Shown in pieces: positions 5,753 to 5,830 of a stretch of DNA of 5,830 bases. Source of the DNA: Candidatus Neomicrothrix sp. UBA2110 (GTDB lineage Bacteria > Actinomycetota > Acidimicrobiia > Acidimicrobiales > Poriferisodalaceae). The notes below the pieces were generated by a model. It saw only the letters and a list, made by a program, of their open reading frames with translations, did no database searches and was not told the origin of the DNA. The position numbers were made by a program, and so were the translations under genes. Position 1 is the stretch's first letter. Each line of letters begins with the position of its first letter. The DNA lies in NCBI GenBank assembly GCA_002331465.1, contig DCYM01000218.1:1-5830 (forward strand), in the 5' to 3' direction.

Positions 5753-5830
5753 ATGGCCACAAAAAAGTCCGTTGGTAAGAAAAGCCCTGTGAAGAAGAAA
5801 ACAGCCGCAAAGAAAAGCCCTGTGAAGAAG
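5753..5830 (+). CDS. 5' end of a lysine-rich protein, possibly a TraR/DksA-like zinc-finger protein, partial
   Basis: Only the first 26 residues are present; the frame is open at the right edge. Fourteen of them are lysine or arginine-type basic (13 Lys seen in clusters of two or three), spaced by Ser, Pro, Val, Thr and Ala. KKSPVKK occurs at 9-15 and again at 20-26, encoded by an exact 21-base repeat. Such S-P-K-type tails resemble histone H1-like and HupB-like DNA-binding extensions. In many actinobacteria the gene beside ileS and before lspA encodes a TraR/DksA C4 zinc-finger protein with a Lys/Ala-rich N-terminal extension, so that is the favoured reading on synteny. No zinc finger is visible here, so a histone-like protein, HU or another basic-tailed protein remains possible. 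The start is supported by GGAGG six bases upstream and an upstream TATGAT. Confidence 0.75.
   Translation, partial: MATKKSVGKKSPVKKKTAAKKSPVKK
5777..5830 (+). repeat. Exact 21-bp direct repeat in the lysine-rich gene
   Basis: Positions 5777-5797 and 5810-5830 are identical, offset by 33 bases (11 codons). Each copy encodes KKSPVKK and they are separated by KTAA. The second copy touches the window edge, so the array may continue. Confidence 0.9.

Noticed and set aside
1..5830. A novel defence, mobile or biosynthetic system
   Set aside because: Every substantial open frame belongs to a known housekeeping or division family or is a shadow of one; no transposase, integrase, CRISPR repeat, long inverted repeat or abrupt composition change is visible.

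Overview
The window looks like chromosomal core sequence from a Gram-positive bacterium, most likely an actinobacterium. The order pgeF end - yggS - sepF - yggT - divIVA is the standard segment downstream of ftsZ in the division and cell-wall cluster. The isoleucyl-tRNA synthetase next to it is the type 2, eukaryote-like form found in Actinobacteria. A lysine-rich reading frame follows, in the position where actinobacteria often carry a TraR/DksA-like zinc-finger gene ahead of lspA. GC content looks close to 50% by eye (not counted). That is low for cultured high-GC actinobacteria, and together with the protein style it suggests an environmental lineage such as marine or freshwater Acidimicrobiia. 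The lineage is an inference.

Layout: positions 2-2469 hold a tightly packed plus-strand run. It starts with the last codons of a probable pgeF (2-46), which overlap yggS (43-714) by 4 bases. sepF (749-1264), yggT (1279-1545) and divIVA (1603-2469) follow. SepF tethers the FtsZ ring to the membrane, YggT is a small membrane protein of the same cluster, DivIVA marks curved or polar membrane and directs wall growth, and YggS manages cellular pyridoxal phosphate. ileS (2478-5600) is on the minus strand and converges on divIVA with only 8 bases between the stop codons. A divergent intergenic region (5601-5752) separates ileS from the plus-strand lysine-rich gene (5753 onward), which runs off the window.

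Coding density is very high. The only non-coding stretch above 60 bases is 5601-5752, which holds the ribosome binding sites of both flanking genes, a probable plus-strand promoter and a small hairpin. I see no tRNA, rRNA, CRISPR, insertion sequence, phage gene or defence system. I found no convincing evidence of an undescribed system. The points most worth checking are the reversed orientation of ileS inside this cluster, the possibly leaderless divIVA, and the exact repeat in the lysine-rich gene.
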